Origin: Camillea tinctor
Taxonomy: Eukaryota > Ascomycota > Sordariomycetes > Xylariales > Xylariaceae
Length of the DNA: 64,000 nucleotides
NCBI GenBank assembly: GCA_022578605.1
Contig: MU394066.1
Span: 310,001-374,000 of the forward strand
Direction: 5' to 3'
Part shown: one piece after another, positions 1 to 12,188 of the stretch
How positions within the stretch are numbered: position 1 is the first letter of the stretch
Layout: every line of letters begins with the position of its first letter
The notes under the pieces: model-generated
What the model saw: the letters and a program-made list of their open reading frames with translations, nothing else
What the model was told of the DNA's origin: nothing
Databases searched by the model: none
Program-made: the position numbers and the translations under genes

Positions 1-110
1 CGCCGGCACTACACATGGTCAAACAGAAAGTATCATAGCCCCGGCCGCAAGTTTCTTAGACCTCTTCGAAATGCATCATACGGTAGTAGCCTATAATAAC
101 GAAAAGCATA

Positions 111-2533
111 TTACTGGACACCGAAATGTTGTTCGGTGCAGCTATCTAGCCAGCCTTTTCTAACTACCTGGCCCCTGCCAACCCTTTCATATACCGGCTG
201 CTGGTTCGGTTTGATAATACTGACTTCTAGCAGCGCTACAAATTCCACGACTTCTTCCTCGCTATAGTCGAAGCCCATGACTCGGTTGACCAAGGGGCTA
301 CCCAGGGCTCCGCTCGCTTGGTGCCGCACAATAGCTGCGCAAGTGAGAGGCAGCGGGGAGCTCCGTCTTGGGGGTTCTTTGTCGGGCACGAACCACCCGA
401 TGATTTGGTGATGTCTCTCATCACGAAGGACTCGTGTTCTTTGCGGGAGCGATAGCCGCCGTTTAACTGTGGTATAGCTTCCTGAGTCCCCTTGGCGGGG
501 GACGAGGATTTCCTCCCTGTGCACACCAGAGCCCAAGACATGAATTAGGTCGTCGTTGTCTTCCCAGCCATTTGCATCCAGGTTCTCGCAGGCGATAGCT
601 TTTCCTACGAGCGTTCTCAGTGAAAGAATATCGCAGGAGCTTCCTTGCCGGCAGGGCAGTCCATTTCGTTCCCTGGTCCTCCTACATTCGGGTGCTGTTG
701 TGTAGTGAATGTTCTTCACAAAATACAAGGCGCGCCTTTGCATGGGGATGGGTACAATCGATCTGTAGGTCACCGCACCGCTGGAAGAGGCCCAGCTCCA
801 CGAGGGGGCATGGAAATCCGAATGGAGTATAGGATTCCCCTCGTTCTCTACCCGCCACAACAAGTTCAATCCGGCCTCGTCGCTTAGAACGCCAGCAAAG
901 ATAGGCCGTTGAATCCTGGCCTGAACTATCTCACACAGACCTAATATGGCAGCTAACCTGTCCTCGATTTTAGTAAGTTTGCACCCGCTGTACTCCGCGA
1001 TGATAGTCCACCAGAATTCGAATCTCCCAGGTACACAATCCTCCCCCTTCCTGAAAGAGCAGGCCAGCCGCTCTAGCTGGCCACCAAGAAACGCTCTCAT
1101 AGGCGAGCCGTCTTTTACAATGTTCTCCTCGTCATAACCGCGCTCGTGGCACTCCCAGAAGATTTTCCTCCCGGTGTAGTAAATTATCCTTCGCGACAGC
1201 AAGCGCTCTTGAAACACCCATCCGCGGCCGTACCATAGCGTATACTGCATCGTGAAAAACAGGCCCTTCCACCGTGGCCGGAGCACGATATCTTTATTTA
1301 GCGGACGCCCAGAGAACGGGATTTCCTGGAAGGTTGTTTCTCCGGTCTCCTCGTCTGTGTAGATCGCATCGTCGGGTCCAGGAGGCCACTCGCTTTCCTC
1401 GCAGAAATCGCAATCAAACCGCACAGCGAGCGGATCAGGGACCCGTGGGAGGAAAAGTCCGCGGTCCAGGCCAGTCTCGTCATCGATCGCGTCGACTGCG
1501 GCGATTGTGCAGATCGCTTGTTCAAACACGGCGCCCATGTTCTTCGCCTCTTTCTCCCAGTCGTCCCTGTCGTCCTGCACGATGCAAAGCGAGTCGATCC
1601 ACAGGTACCTCTCGGCTAGGCGCCGTGTCACGGCAATGGCGTCTCTGAAAGTCTTGGGCAGCTGATCAGTTGGCAGACGTTTCTGAAACGCCGAAAGATT
1701 CGATCTCTCGGTTTTGAGCATCCTTGCTTGGCCCCAGCGGTGGCTCAACGCTATGTACGCGCCTCTCTTGCCTGCCGTGTGCAGAAGTCTCGGTGCCTCG
1801 CTTCCATCGAGGGGGCCGATGTCGATGACCCGTGTTGGCAACATCGGGCCATTGATATCTGAATCATCGTATGTGCTTCCCCTGACGGAGGTGCGGCACC
1901 CCTCGTGATAATCTACGCAGTCTCGCAGCCAGGTGTAAAGCAAGCTATTGTTTCGCTCGCAATTTGCTTCGCCAATCTCTCGGGTCTCGATGAGGCCTGG
2001 ACGCAGGTATGTAGAGTCTGGTCAAATTACATTGTGGGCTCTTTATCTCTGTAGTTGACAAGAAGGGGAGAAAGCCATTTGGTTGAACGGGGGATGTTAA
2101 GATAGATACCTTCAGGAGCGCTCAACAAGATCGTCGTGCCATCATTGAAGCATCCACACACCTTCCCTTCCTGCGACATACGCTGTAATACCTGCCAAGA
2201 TAGGTAGTCTGGACTATCTATGTAATGCTCCGTGAGCGGAAACTCTTTCGTAAGCAGTGGATTGTGTCCAACAAGATGCTGTCGTCGGGTTACAACCGGT
2301 AACCGAAGTAACTGAGGAATAAACGCCTCGTAGTCGTTGTTCACCTCGTAAGCCTTGGGGAAAACTTGGCGACGGCTGAAAGAACAAACCATGAGTCGGC
2401 AAAACTTGCATGTTCGACCCGACTCTATAGCCTCATGATATGTCAGCGCGTGGTCGAAGCCCGTACACAGATCTACAAAGGTGATGCGTTTGCATATTTC
2501 GCAGATAGGGGATGTCAGGGGTTGCTGTGCCAT
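111..2533 (-). CDS. HET-domain (heterokaryon incompatibility) protein
   Basis: HET domains are Pezizomycotina modules that trigger incompatibility-type cell death. Exon 1 runs 2533-2031 from an ATG and carries a Cys-rich head (CEICKRI, CKFCRLM). I place an 86-nt intron at 2030-1945 (GTAATT...AATAG) because it is phase-consistent; exon 2 runs 1944-111. The product is then 778 residues. HET core motifs are seen in order: WLRDC..H..C, YIALSHRWG (about residues 231-239), LWIDSLCIVQDD (about 281-292), then a long variable C-terminal half with the usual GRGWVFQERLLSRR segment. No stop interrupts the frame, so it looks intact. The exact acceptor is uncertain; other AGs upstream do not keep the phase. 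It lies in a region with an NLR, a Helo-like protein and a second, broken HET gene. Confidence 0.85.
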
Positions 2534-2801
2534 TCCGACAGTGAAGGGCTGTGGATAGCATGATCCTTAGATGGTTTGAGCGCAACCTGCACAGATCTGA
2601 GAATAACCTAGAATTAACATTCCCTTCCCTATGAGAGCCTAACTCGAGACCACAACGGCGTCAGGTTGCTATGCGAAACTGACTGAGAGCGGGTATTCAC
2701 GGCATGTTTTGAGCCTTGCGCTATAAGCCATGATAAGGGATTCAAATATCATAGCTCCACAGTTATCTAAGCAGTCTCAACTTGAGTGATCAGCTATCAT
2801 G

Positions 2802-2873
2802 TCCCATGTAGTGTAACGGCTAACATACCGCGTTTTCACCGCGGAGCTCGGGGTTCGATTCCCCGCGTGGGAG
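2802..2873 (+). tRNA. tRNA-Glu (anticodon UUC)
   Basis: A full cloverleaf can be folded. The acceptor arms TCCCATG and CGTGGGA pair (one G-T), with discriminator G at 2873. The A box is around GTGTAACGGCTAACA, the anticodon stem is CCGCG/CGCGG with loop TTTTCAC giving UUC, and the T arm carries GGTTCGATTCC (B box). There is no intron and CCA is not encoded. An oligo-T run follows at once. Confidence 0.95.
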
Positions 2874-2877
2874 GCAC

Positions 2878-2887
2878 TTTCTTTTTT
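2878..2887 (+). terminator. Pol III oligo-T terminator of tRNA-Glu
   Basis: TTT C TTTTTT begins five bases after the discriminator base, the expected Pol III stop signal. Confidence 0.8.
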
Positions 2888-4633
2888 CATTCCTTTTCTT
2901 CTTTGAATTTTTGGAGTTGGTTGTCTCTGTTTCTCTTGTGAGCTTTCATCCTTCTTTTTGTGTGGTGGGGTTGTTTCAATATTCTCTGAGCTCAATTTCA
3001 AAACCTCGTACCTACCTAGGTAACTTTAAGAATATATGAAGTCCATGAGGTCTATGGGGAAGCGTCTATGAATAGGCAAGGTTGCCTTTAAGTAGGATAA
3101 ACGTTCCACATGGAGTGCATTTGTTTATAAATATGGAGCTTCACTGAAACTGAATGGATATTGTCCTAAACCGGAACTCATTTAACCTATATCCATTCCT
3201 ATAGAGACCGAAAAAATCTAACAGGGAGTACATACGGTATACCTACCCGGTGTACCAGAGTTAACTATGTTAGTTGTATAAGTTATCGATGTTATTATTC
3301 ATGTTCAATGTTTAAAACAGGCTTATTACATTGACGACTTACGTGAATATGCAAGTCAACTGTGAACTGATGTTATTCCTGAAGACAAAACATCTAAAAT
3401 TTGGCAATGATTCAGGTATATTGGGGAAAAGGCTGTGAGAATGATACTCTAACACTAGTCATCACTTGTTTTTTCTTTCTTACCTAAATAAATTTTCATT
3501 AAGCATATCAAAAAGCTAGAATCAAGCATGGTGCTGTGATTAGAACCCAATTTCATACCATCCATATCACCAACTTGATCATTCCTCAAGTCACGAGTCC
3601 GCAGTTGTCTGCGCATTATCGGCTACACAACCCAAGTAACTCGTATTTCACAATTACTCGCCCACTGCCTCCTTACCTGCTTTCTCGTCAATCCTATTAA
3701 TGGCAACAGGGGGGGAAACAGAGAGAAGGGCCTAACAATTTATCCTATATAGCCTATACTGATCAGACGATTAAACATGCCTCACAGTCACCACGCCCTG
3801 CGCTAAGAATCGAAAAGAAGGAAGAAGAAAGTGCCGCTTCCTGGCCCTGGAAAAGCTAGGTGCGTTTCTTAATATATATCCCTTAACACACGTTCCCCCA
3901 ATCAATCGCGGTAACCTGAATGGCATGGGGGTGTTTCCCCGGACTCCGCAACTTGGGTTTTTTGTGGGGGAAGACGCGGCCGCATAGGGCGTGTGTCGTT
4001 CTTTCTCGCCCAATCAGGAGAGGTGTGATTCGAGCAGGTTGGCTGGTTGGGGACTTCATTTATCCTGTAAAGGGGGCGACGGTATGAACTCGGCCGAGGG
4101 GACTAACTGACTGAGAGGAAGAAGGGCCCATGGACCTTGGATCCCATGAAGGAGGTACGCGCCCTCCGCTGAACTAGGAGGTGAAAGCGGTCCGTTACCC
4201 GGAATCATGTGGCCGATTTTTTCTTCCTGAACAGGAGAGGCAAGAGGATGGTTGGTGGTGGATGAGAATTACTTGCTCAAGCTCTTTTCGGGCCTCATGA
4301 TGCTGTAGTATTCCCTTTATGAGAGAAAAAAGAAAACATCAGTTACTAAACAAGGATGGAGGCGTGATGCTGCCAATGCCGAGATTGCATGCCACTTGCA
4401 CATACAGTTCCATCCCCCATCAAACCGGGTTTTCGAAATACTATCGAATTCCCATTACATCTCTCTCCGCAGTCTTTCCTTCCGCCCTATCCCCCGAAGA
4501 TCTACATAAACATATCCCCCTCTCCCTAGTCCGCCAAGGCTTCTCCCATCCTTCTTCTCCCTATCCCTATCCCCTATCCCCTCCTTTCATCACCACCATA
4601 AGCCTTTTCTTATCTAAAATAGAGAAAGAAAAA
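2888..4633. other. Intergenic region, tRNA to LPMO
   Basis: I see no supported gene. The left part is AT-rich with no long frame. The right part (about 4480-4615) is C/T-rich just before the LPMO start, as in fungal 5' leaders. Confidence 0.6.
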
Positions 4634-5521
4634 ATGCTGTTCTCCACGCTCCTCCTCCTCGGGCCCTCCCTCGTCGCCGCCCACGGCGCCGTGACGAGCT
4701 ACGAGATCGGCGGCAAGACGTACGAGGGGTACCAGGGCTTCTCGCCCGTAGCGGGCGCGCAGATCATCCAGCGGCAGTGGCCGGACTACAACCCGATCAT
4801 GACGGTGACGGACCCCAAGATGACGTGCAACGGGGGCACGTCGGCGCCGCTAGCGGCCACCGTCGCGGCGGGGCAGAACGTGACGGCGTTCTGGAAGCAG
4901 TGGACGCATCAGCAGGGGCCCGGTACGTGAACACCCAATACCTACCCCCCTTACGAGCAACTATACACACACACACACACACACAAGCCCCTACTAACCA
5001 CCCCCACAGTGATGGTATGGATGTACCCCTGCGAGAGCGGCTTCGCCTCCTGCGACGGCAAGGGCAAGAAGTGGTTCAAGATCGACGAGATGGGCGTGTG
5101 GGGCGACGCGCTCAACAGCAACAACTGGGGCACGGCGCTCATCTACGAGAACCTCAAGTGGTCGAGCCGCGTGCCGGCGTCGCTCAAGCCCGGCGACTAC
5201 CTTATCCGCCACGAGCTGCTGGCGCTCCACCAGGCCAACACGCCCCAGTTCTACCCCGAGTGTGCGCAGATCACCGTCACCGGCTCCGGCAGCGCCACGC
5301 CCAGCGGCGAGTTCTTGACTTCGATCCCGGCGTACGCGGCCCAGTCTGACCCGGGTGTTATGGTGGGTTTTCTTTTTTTTTTTTCTGCTTCCGCTTCTAG
5401 CTTGTTCGCTTGCTGTGGAGACGGGTGAGGAAGAGTTGCTAATGTGATGAAATAGGTCGATATCTATATGGGCAAGGCTACCACGTACACGCCCCCTGGA
5501 CCGAAAGTCTGGACCGGCTAA
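4634..5521 (+). CDS. AA9 lytic polysaccharide monooxygenase (secreted)
   Basis: A copper enzyme that oxidatively cleaves cellulose or related beta-glucans outside the cell. Exons are 4634-4922, 5010-5362 and 5456-5521; both introns have GT..AG ends and CTAAC/CTAAT branch sites. The protein is 235 residues. A signal peptide (1-16) ends ...VAA so the mature chain begins HG: His17 is the N-terminal histidine-brace residue. The second brace His is His92 (QWTHQQGP), and the axial Tyr is Tyr178 in PQFYPEC with the usual RHE..ALH before it (His164, Gln176). The C-terminal PGPKVW is typical. There is no CBM1 or linker. The in-frame ATG further upstream was rejected because the signal peptide starts at 4634. 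It faces an MFS transporter gene. Confidence 0.95.
4964..4985. repeat. (AC)n microsatellite in LPMO intron 1
   Basis: About eleven AC dinucleotides lie inside the first intron of the LPMO gene, upstream of its branch site (CTAAC near 4993). Confidence 0.9.
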
Positions 5522-6121
5522 GGGAGAAAATCATAAAGCGGAACTCGAAGCATGATAAAGATGCTAAGAATCCCCCGGCTTTCTGCTGCATTTCTCTAGC
5601 AAAACTTTACTGTCGTTATAAATACCGATAAAAGAAAATAAACTCGGACCGATTATGCATTGGTTTATGCATCTTTCACCTCCTCGAGACTAGTGATAAC
5701 AGTTTGAGAATGATCAAAATGAAAATGAAAGTAATTGCCAGTCTAAAACGCTTCCCCCAGCATAGTTCATACAGCCCATATTATCGCCGTAGTATTGTAG
5801 ATGATAACCTTGTGGAGTCTATTACCTTAATAAGTTGTATGAGTGGGTAGAGATGATGGTTGTTTGGCTGAAGGGTTAGATGCGGCTACATAATGAATGG
5901 GAGTTGGCTGTTATATGGTTCCCATGTTGACTATCGAAGTCTTATTTTCTTTTCTCGTTACATATGTCCATGCTGTGTACCGAGATATGAATTCATAAAG
6001 CATTATTCCAAAAGGGGGTATTGTGAAACGTGATGAGATAGAGCTAGGCGTATATATAAGTAATATCCTATGCCACGTCTATTGTTGTTCGTTTTGTTAT
6101 TAACCTTTGTATTGGGTATCT
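5522..6121. other. Convergent 3' intergenic region
   Basis: It holds the 3' flanks of the LPMO (plus) and MFS (minus) genes. It is AT-rich and no frame or RNA gene is supported. Confidence 0.6.
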
Positions 6122-7729
6122 TCATGTTTCCGTAGGTGATGCAAGCAATGGAGTCGTCTCTGCACGTGAGCCCTTTCCGCCTTCTGCATCGACAGTATCC
6201 TTTCGTGGCATATTCAAAAACTTGCCACCATCAACGTTTCTTACTGCCCAGCTCTCATCGGTCTGTGCTGAGACGAAGAACTCCTGGTTCTCCTCAAAGC
6301 TTCTTCCCCCTGTCTCAGGCGAATACTGCCAAGTCCACCAGCCTGCAAAGGCATTCGTGGCGGCAAAGACCAGGAACAACCAATATTTAAGGTTGTTGAA
6401 CATAATTGGCGTCAGGAGGGTGATTGCAAAATTGCACAGACCCCAAAGTATAACAGAAACGCTACTGCCCTGTGCGCGCGCACCCGTTGGATAAATCTCC
6501 GTAGGTATTAGCCACACTGTTGCTAGCCAGCAGATGCCAAAAATTGCTGTGGCAATGAAGAGGGTGACAGATCCTAAAATCTCGACCGCTAGGATAGACA
6601 CATGGGAGACGTCCACTGAAAGACCACCGAAGAGTGTCAGTAGAGCAAAGCAAGATGCCAGTCCTACGGAGCCCCAAACCATTAGTTTTCTCCGGCCCAG
6701 GACATCGATGGTCATCCAGGCTAGTGTCATCATTAAGAAATAGCTGATGTAATTGCCCAGTGTCACATACTCAGCGTCACGCACGCCGAAGCCGAGTAGT
6801 TCGAATATTTGAGGGCCGTAAACGGATACGGCCCCATAGCCAGTTAAGGCCTGATTAACCTGACACATTACCGTGAGCATAGTTGGATGGAATTGACCAC
6901 CACTGGGCCACAGCATATCGATGTAGCTAATATTCTCTTCACTCTCCTCCTGGTGGGCCCGATGAAGCTCATCGAGCATGTCCTCAGCCTTGACTTCGCC
7001 ATGAAGATCTACCAAGGCCTTTCTCGCATCTTGTTTTCTTTCTTTGCTGATAAACCAACGTGGTGTCTCTGGCAGCTTGTTGATGATGGAGATGAGCAAG
7101 ATTGGGAAGGCCTGCATCACCACAATTGGGATCCGCCACGCCCATTGGTTATCCTTTCCCAGAGCAACAGTGACACCCAGGTTGATCGAGAACGCCATTA
7201 GCAAGCCAAAGATGTTCATCTGGAACTCCTGTGCGAGCGCCCGTCCCCGGGCGCCGTCTTTGGACAGTTCTGAGCTGTATACCGGGATAACGGCATCGAT
7301 GCCGCCGACCCCGAGTCCCAGAATCACACGACCGGCCATCATAAAGGCCATAGCCGCGCCACCCCAAGGATCCGAACCACTGGGGCTCAGGCCAGCGATA
7401 AACATGAGAATGTTCCCAACCATGCCTGTAACTAAACAGGCCGATATGGAGGGCTTCCTCCCTTTCCGGTCAGCCCATATGGAGGCTACCACTGCACCGA
7501 CGGCGCAGCCTAGGTAGTAAATAGAGACGATGATGCCGACGACTGGAGAGCTCTCCGCTATGCCCATGGTGCGGAGATAAGAGCGATTGGTATTGATCAT
7601 GCTCATCATGCCCTGGTCGTAGCCGTACAGCGCAATGGCTGTACTGCTGAAGATGACAATCTCATGTTTCTTGGAGATGGTCGGTTTCCGGGCACTGGGG
7701 TCGTCGACCCGGGATGGAGGGAAAGGCAT
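6122..7729 (-). CDS. MFS sugar-transporter-family permease
   Basis: A proton-coupled sugar-type porter of the plasma membrane, 535 residues, intronless. Family marks seen: GYDQGMMS in the first membrane segment, DRKGRK in the loop between segments 2 and 3, a GLGVGGIDAVIPVYSSEL segment (sugar-transporter signature), PETPRWFISKER after segment 6, and PTEIYPTGARAQGSS near segment 10. Hydrophobic stretches fit 12 membrane helices with a central cytoplasmic loop. The substrate cannot be told from sequence; hexose, oligosaccharide or an acid sugar are all possible. Its convergent neighbour is a secreted LPMO, so uptake of plant-wall sugars is a reasonable but unproven link. Confidence 0.88.
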   Translation of the reverse strand: MPFPPSRVDDPSARKPTISKKHEIVIFSSTAIALYGYDQGMMSMINTNRSYLRTMGIAESSPVVGIIVSIYYLGCAVGAVVASIWADRKGRKPSISACLVTGMVGNILMFIAGLSPSGSDPWGGAAMAFMMAGRVILGLGVGGIDAVIPVYSSELSKDGARGRALAQEFQMNIFGLLMAFSINLGVTVALGKDNQWAWRIPIVVMQAFPILLISIINKLPETPRWFISKERKQDARKALVDLHGEVKAEDMLDELHRAHQEESEENISYIDMLWPSGGQFHPTMLTVMCQVNQALTGYGAVSVYGPQIFELLGFGVRDAEYVTLGNYISYFLMMTLAWMTIDVLGRRKLMVWGSVGLASCFALLTLFGGLSVDVSHVSILAVEILGSVTLFIATAIFGICWLATVWLIPTEIYPTGARAQGSSVSVILWGLCNFAITLLTPIMFNNLKYWLFLVFAATNAFAGWWTWQYSPETGGRSFEENQEFFVSAQTDESWAVRNVDGGKFLNMPRKDTVDAEGGKGSRAETTPLLASPTET

Positions 7730-8674
7730 CCTAGAATTGGACTAACCACTACACTTATGGGGATGTTGGGAGGAAGCAGATAGGAGTAAAGAAGAAAAAG
7801 AATTAAGAATTAACCCCCGAGAAATACCGACTAGGTTAGGTCTGGGGATGAAATAAGATGCGAGACGAAAAGAAAGTGCAGATCACATCTTGGAATTGGA
7901 GCAAGCCTTAAGCAAAGAACCTTGTAAGCTACCTACCTCCTTCCTTCTCAGATGTGAAAGTCACGAGTTGAACGATCTACACTCAAGGTATGACGCACAT
8001 AGAAACAAAGAGGGTAACTGTTATGGGGGTAAGAACTGAAGTGGACCTGCCTCCCCCGATCTTTCGACCTAGCCAAAGGTACTATTTTCTCAGCGGCTAG
8101 ACAGAGAAAGTGCAGGATGGAGACGTCGGTGATCGTAGGCGTGGCTTCCATCGCGAGTGGTCGTCTCACATCGCAGAAGATGCGAAATGTGGAAAGGGAA
8201 GTTGTGGAGGGGACCCACATTCATTGATTCGACCAGGATGACGGGCGTTTTTCCATGGATCATGGGTTCGCCTATCGAGACCCTGCCCCGCGATGGTGAC
8301 ATCATCGTATCTCCGATCACATGGAAACTTTAATCGAGTATTGTATGTACCTAGTTTCCTGCAAAACCATTATAGTATATAGTAGTATAAGGTAATCTAT
8401 AGCCTTTACTTACATCAACACATATGGAGGGGTGAAGGGTTATTAGTTACCGACTTGTAATTAGAACGTCTTTCCTTTTTGTCTTTATTTAGATCTGTAA
8501 ATCCCTGCACGGTATCTTGGTACTAGGACCTTAACCATAAGGTTAATTATCAGAGTAGTCAGCCATTCATAAGTATTGTATCTATAAAAAAATAAACTTG
8601 TCAATAGAAATATTGATAACATATTCGAATAGTAACTATGAAACATGTATTACATGGTGTCTGTCGAGGTAGTA
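7730..8674. other. Intergenic: MFS promoter side and NLR 3' flank
   Basis: No gene is supported. Short frames on the minus strand (about 7948-8320) lack any recognisable feature. Confidence 0.55.
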
Positions 8675-11617
8675 CTAGAAGACACTATCGGGCATTTCCA
8701 CATGTCCGCCAAGCAACCTTATTACTCCTATGTAACATGCCTTGTGAAACCTTTGGGTACTGTTATGATATGCTGCTGTTGCTAAACTCAACGGTGTATC
8801 TCCGTGTTTCGTTCTCGCGTTCATGTCGGCCCCGGCGTCGATTAGCACTTGCACTATTTCCTCATGGGCTCCTCTAGCCGCTAAGTGTAATGGTGTTATA
8901 CCGAAACTATTTTCCGTTTGATTTTCAGCCGGTTTCAGTGGTCTCGTGATGTGCTTGCCGTTATGAATTCTTTTCAATATGACCTCACGCGTATAATCAC
9001 AACCAGCTTTGATATTGACATTAGCTCCATGCTTTATGAGCAACGCTGCCATCTCTTCGTCACCGCCCTTAACTGATTTAAGAATTGGTGTCATCCCGTA
9101 TTTGTCTTTCGCGTTAACGTCAGCCCCATGTTGAATCAGACACTTCACTGCTTCGAAGTGGTTTCTCCACGCTGCTGAAAACAGGGGTGTCTCTCCACGA
9201 TTATTGGTTGCGTCAATAGTGGCACCATTGTCAAGCAACATCTGCACTATCTTTGGATCTGAATGTTGTGATACATAGTGTAGCGCTGTATTACCGTATG
9301 TGTCTTTCGCGTTAACATCAAGTCCATGGTCTTCTATCAGCATTTGTTTGAGGTCTTCTTCGCCATGTATGGCTGCGTTGTGTAGTACTGTGACCTTGTC
9401 TTTATTTTTCACGTGCACATCGGCTCCAGAATCTATTAGCATTTGGACAATGTTTTTTTTGCCACCACGTGCTGCGTTGTGTAGTGCTGTATTCTTCATT
9501 TTATCTTTTGCGTGAATGTCAGCTCCAGCGTCTATTAGCAACTGAACAAGATCGCTTGAAGACGATCTTGCGGAGGTTGCCCTGTGCAGTACTGTCTCCC
9601 CTCGGCGTGATTTCATATTGACGTTAGCGCCATGCCGGACTAACCATCGTGCCATTGACCCAAGATCGGGATCTGTAGCTATTACGTGCAGCACAGCAAG
9701 CCCATTTTGATCTTGTGCGTTAATATCCGCTCCGTACGTTTTAACTAGCAACTCCACGATTTCTTGGTGTCCCTCAGTGGCTGCATAATGTAGTGCAGTC
9801 TGTCCTATGTTGTCTCTCTTATCTACAGATCGTAGACGCCAAATGGACAAAGGTGCCCTGCGAAGTAGCAGGTGAACCCATGGGGCAATTCCAAAATAAC
9901 AAGCTAGGTGTAAGATTGGTGATAGTGCATCATCATAGGTATCTGAAGTTCGAAGGTTATAAGCTGTCAACCATTTATATCGTAGCGGAGAATTCTTCTG
10001 GAAGAATGGGCCTTGGGGATCAAACAGCTCGTTCGCACGTGTTGAAGAGCACCTTGCATGCTGGGGCCAGTAGAGAATTGCGTACTGCAATAGAGGAGGG
10101 TTGTCCAGTTTTCCGTACAGATCCTCTGTTTCGAGATTGCTACATGCAATGCAATCAAGACAAGACCGTGCCAGCTCTAAATGTGCATTCTCTGGTTCAA
10201 CGCGAAACTCTTCCAGGACTTCATTGTCGTCAGGTCCCTTCCGCAGTAGATAGTCTCTCGCCGACTCATGCACTAGGCCAACTTCGTCTACTATCTTTTT
10301 ATCACGTCCCCGGCGATTAGTAACACGTTTCCTTAGCACTTTAAGGAATGGACCGCACATGGTGAGATAATCGTGAATAGCATCCTCCCTATTAAGCCCT
10401 GGAGGGGCTTGAAGCCGAACGGCATCTGCTAGCTCTAGTAGCGTTAGAGGGCGAGCTGCCACTACAACCCAGCGCAGAATCGAAGCAATCGTTTGTCTTC
10501 GACTAGCCTCAATTTGGAGTAACATTCGACTATAAATTGCGGGCAGTCCTTTTGGAATATCACGAAGGGCATCCAGCACCTCTGTACGCGTCCGCTTCTG
10601 GGACAGCTCGTTCATAACGAAACCAACCCATAGGAAAGTCCGTTCGGAGCGTTGTGAAAGGCTCTCATGTACGCTTGCGCGGAACTCATCATCGAATCCC
10701 TCTATTCCTCTCGATAGCTCTTCAACTTTGGCTGAGATAAACATTTCAATATCGCTAGCAACTTGTTCTTCGTGGTCAGGATCAAGTTTGATCCGTGAAC
10801 AGCTATGTAAACCATGCACATCACGACTCACAATCACCAGCTTAAACAGTTGGTTGATTGGCTGCGAATCTTTCGAGTACATGCTGACCAAACTTGATAT
10901 TAACGTTCTTCTTGAATCTTGATCGCATTCATCGAGGCCGTCTAGCACACATAAAGTTTTACCCAGCGCACCATCTTGAACAATGTCCTTGAACATCATC
11001 CAGAGGGCTTCCAGAGAATTCACCGTGCTCTTGGCCTTTTCTGGTAATTCGAAGGATGGCAACACGTATTTGGCCAACTTCGGACGTTTCTTTAAAATCT
11101 GGTACAGGAGTCCCCGAAGGATAGAGACAGCGCTATTGCGCGTGTCATGCTGATGACTACAAAAGTAGAATATGACCTCGGTGTTTTCTTCATCCTTCGC
11201 AATCATTTCAAGGTGTTCAGTGAGGAAGATGGAAAGCATTGTCTTTCCTTTACCAGGACCCCCAGAGATCCAGAGAGGGCGTGTATCACCGCCTACCCAG
11301 GATAGATAGCTCTCATTTTTGGTAATCCATTCGCATGTTCCATCTGTCCTCGATCCTTTAGCACTTTTAAGTGCCTCTCTGTCAACGTAGGGATCGGTGA
11401 GGAAGAGGGCGTTTAGGCATTCGCCCAATTTTCCTACCAAAATGTCAGTGACTTTATAATATATTAAAGGTTATGGGTAAGATGGACTGAAAAACGGACC
11501 TTGGGGATTTGTAGAGGAGCCGAAGTATACGTCTCTAGCAGACCCCGCAAAGGCCTGTGAGCCATTTTGTGCAAACACTTCGCTGATGTGCTGATTAGAC
11601 AGTGGATTGCTAGACAT
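8675..11617 (-). CDS. NLR-type protein: N-terminal amyloid-like motif, NACHT, ankyrin repeats
   Basis: Predicted intracellular receptor/STAND NTPase. The large frame has no in-frame ATG, so I rebuilt a first exon. ATG at 11617, exon 1 11617-11500, a 66-nt intron 11499-11434 (GTCCGT...GGTAG), exon 2 11433-8675: 958 residues, phase-consistent. Order: residues 1-40, rich in N/Q/G/S, with motif NQHISEVFAQNGSQAFAG at 8-25; then GECLNALFLTDP, the usual lead-in to NACHT; Walker A GGPGKGKT at 97-104; Walker B LCVLDGLDECD near 200-210; about nine ankyrin repeats from roughly 575 to the end (GQTALHYAA, NTALHNAA, GETPLFSAA, ITPLHLAA). The N-terminal segment matches the C-terminus of the divergent Helo-like neighbour, which suggests a receptor/executor pair. 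The start could lie slightly further upstream. Confidence 0.85.
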
Positions 11618-12188
11618 AATGCTAGATATCTGTGTTCATCAAGATATCTTCGTACGAGTAGAATCTGATGATACAAATCTTGCATCCCTCCTATAGTCAT
11701 TTGTTCTTTATATCAATGCCACATAGAAGGAAATAAGATATGTAGGTGATAGAAAAAGCAGGCCCATGGAGTATCCTCGTTATCTAGATATATGTATACA
11801 TATCTTGGAAGGATCCCCTCTTCTAGAGATCCTCCCCCAATCATCATTTCTTACAGCCTACTGATTTTTTATCTTTTCTCCATCCACATTGGTATGTAAC
11901 TTTATGCCCAATAAATCCCAAGATACCCCACAGCTCCGAGTCCATCGGAGTGGATGACAATCGAGCACTAAATATTCGGTGAGAGGATTGTAATATACTA
12001 TTGGGTCGATGCAAATACGACTGGAGCATTATGGTAGCATCGGGATATTGGCGTTGGGCTTCCAGTTTTCAGCTCTCAGACGATGGCTACCCAATTTAGA
12101 TATAGGACGACGTAGATATCATTAGGTACCCCTCTTCTCGAGAAGGACGAATTCCGTTTTTGAATTGTGCACTTTAAGGTTGAGTCTC
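11618..12188. promoter_or_regulatory. Shared divergent promoter of NLR and Helo-like genes
   Basis: These 571 bases separate two start codons pointing away from each other. There is no credible frame between them. Fungal receptor/effector pairs are often arranged this way; co-regulation is inferred. Confidence 0.55.

Noticed and set aside
11464..11700. 78-codon minus-strand frame as the NLR first exon in its own frame
   Set aside because: Its frame cannot be joined in phase to the NACHT exon. The same DNA read in a different frame (ATG 11617) joins perfectly.
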